Shown here piece by piece: positions 63,041 to 64,000 of a DNA stretch of 64,000 nucleotides. Both the position numbers and the translations under genes were made by a program. Below the pieces are notes generated by a model that ran no database searches, had not been told where the DNA came from, and saw nothing but the letters and a program-made list of their open reading frames with translations. Numbering within the stretch: the stretch's first letter is position 1; every line of letters begins with the position of its first letter. This DNA comes from Flavobacteriaceae bacterium 3519-10 (GTDB lineage: Bacteria > Bacteroidota > Bacteroidia > Flavobacteriales > Weeksellaceae): positions 1,312,342-1,376,341 of the forward strand of contig CP001673.1 in NCBI GenBank assembly GCA_000023725.1. Direction: 5' to 3'.

Positions 63041-63066
63041 AAAGCGCATCCATGATGTGCTTTTTT
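63041..63066 (+). terminator. Terminator of the AIM24 gene
   Basis: AAAGCGCATC and GATGTGCTTT pair around a CAT loop with one G-T wobble, followed by a T-run. Confidence 0.75.
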
Positions 63067-63149
63067 GTTTTGCGGCGAACCAACACAAAACTGCAGCTTA
63101 TGAGGCCAAATAATTTTCCACAAAATTTTAAATATGAACTTACTTTCGC

Positions 63150-63157
63150 TATTTTTG
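63150..63157 (+). promoter_or_regulatory. -7 box of parE
   Basis: TATTTTTG matches TAnnTTTG 37 bases before the ATG at 63195. Confidence 0.45.
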
Positions 63158-63194
63158 TAGAATACTGCTTTTCCTAAAGCTTTGCGCAAATAAT

Positions 63195-64000
63195 ATGACC
63201 GAACAGAACATCGTAAACTATTCCGAAGACAACATCCGCACCCTCGATTGGCAGGAGCATATCCGCATCCGGCCGGGAATGTATATTGGTAAACTCGGCG
63301 ACGGCTCCTCAGCTGACGACGGGATCTACATCTTACTCAAAGAAATCATCGATAACTCGATTGATGAATTTGTGATGAAATCCGGTAAGAGGATCGAGAT
63401 CAAAATCGATGAAGGCAAAGCCACGATCCGCGATTTTGGCCGTGGAATTCCGTTGGGGAAAGTGGTGGACGCTGTTTCGAAGATGAATACCGGCGGAAAA
63501 TACGATTCCAAAGCGTTCAAGAAATCTGTGGGTTTGAATGGGGTAGGTTCAAAAGCCGTAAATGCGCTTTCAGAATATTTCCGCGTAAAATCTGTTCGCG
63601 AAGGCAAAACAAAGATTGCAGAATTCTCAAAAGGCCTCATTACCCGGGATTTTCCTGAAGCCGATACCAGCGACCGCAACGGAACTGAAATTACCTTCAT
63701 ACCGGATTCAACCATTTTTACGCATTTCAAATTCCGGAAGGAATACATCGAGAAAATGCTTAAGAATTACTGCTACCTCAATCCGGGCCTGAAAATTATT
63801 TTTAACGGTGAAACCTTCTTCTCTGAAAACGGACTCAAAGACCTTTTGCAGGAAGAAATTGAGGGCGAAATCATCTATCCGGTTGTACATCTGAAAGATG
63901 AAGATATCGAGGTTGCGATCACGCATTCCGATAAATCGCAGTCTGAAACTTACTTTTCTTTCGTCAACGGCCAGAATACAACCCAGGGCGGAACTCACCT
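63195..64000 (+). CDS. parE: DNA topoisomerase IV subunit B, 5' part
   Basis: The reading frame starts at the ATG at 63195 and runs off the window end without a stop, so about 268 residues are visible. The GHKL ATP-binding motifs of type II topoisomerases are complete: [38 protein letters not shown] and [12 protein letters not shown]. These resemble ParE of flavobacteria more than GyrB (short N-terminus and SKSVNALS-like box), so I call topoisomerase IV, the chromosome decatenase. GyrB is a possible alternative. Confidence 0.87.
   Translation, partial: MTEQNIVNYSEDNIRTLDWQEHIRIRPGMYIGKLGDGSSADDGIYILLKEIIDNSIDEFVMKSGKRIEIKIDEGKATIRDFGRGIPLGKVVDAVSKMNTGGKYDSKAFKKSVGLNGVGSKAVNALSEYFRVKSVREGKTKIAEFSKGLITRDFPEADTSDRNGTEITFIPDSTIFTHFKFRKEYIEKMLKNYCYLNPGLKIIFNGETFFSENGLKDLLQEEIEGEIIYPVVHLKDEDIEVAITHSDKSQSETYFSFVNGQNTTQGGTH

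Overview
The window looks like the chromosome of a flavobacterium of the Chryseobacterium/Kaistella type (Bacteroidota, Weeksellaceae). The reasons are SusC/SusD proteins, secreted proteins with type IX secretion (Por) tails, TPR-AraC regulators, a MauE-type membrane protein beside a DUF6520-like peptide, and many TAnnTTTG -7 boxes with almost no Shine-Dalgarno sequences. Taxonomy is inferred from gene content, not from an rRNA gene.

Region 1 (about 340-16,450) is an AT-rich defence island holding a DNA phosphorothioation (Dnd/Dpt) system. The modification genes run forward: dndC, dndD, dndE, a GIY-YIG-like gene and a DGQHR (DndB-like) gene. The restriction genes run in reverse: an Xre regulator, dptF, dptG, dptH and a HARE-HTH/PD-(D/E)xK nuclease. 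The two arms converge on one bidirectional terminator at 6181-6208. No cysteine desulfurase (DndA) is present, so a host IscS/SufS would have to supply sulfur. The left edge carries a decapitated gene remnant. The right edge carries a second small HTH regulator, two operator-like palindromes, a -7 box and a GC-rich foldback that may be a structured RNA.

Region 2 (about 16,450-31,390) is repeat-rich. Gene-poor gaps at 16.7-18.0, 26.9-28.3 and 30.3-31.1 kb hold copies of a palindromic element. Its arms differ between copies but remain complementary within each copy, and four copies carry a nested 46-47 bp insertion. Between the gaps lie a SusC-SusD-S9 peptidase operon, whose promoter/leader is duplicated 418 bp upstream, a reverse MauE/DUF6520 pair and a TPR-AraC regulator.

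Region 3 (31,390-48,500) is core-like, with gene remnants in the gaps. It holds an SPW protein, GNAT acetyltransferases, a TSUP permease, a degenerate 2-hydroxyacid dehydrogenase convergent with an aspartate dehydrogenase, two T9SS cargo proteins, a YdeI-like protein, a universal stress protein, an ornithine/alanine racemase operon, and regulators of the AraC, TPR-AraC and TPR-LuxR types.

Region 4 (48,500-64,000) is conserved chromosome: typA, a YdcH-like gene, a blaI/M56 pair with a readable promoter-operator, ychF, a lipoprotein, an FMN reductase, a P-type Ca2+ ATPase with an AI-2E family protein, an AIM24 protein and the start of parE. Next to typA, a diverged second copy of its last ~60 codons plus terminator lies 2 kb away and brackets a WG-repeat gene and a gene fragment. 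This looks like the footprint of an integration at the typA 3' end.
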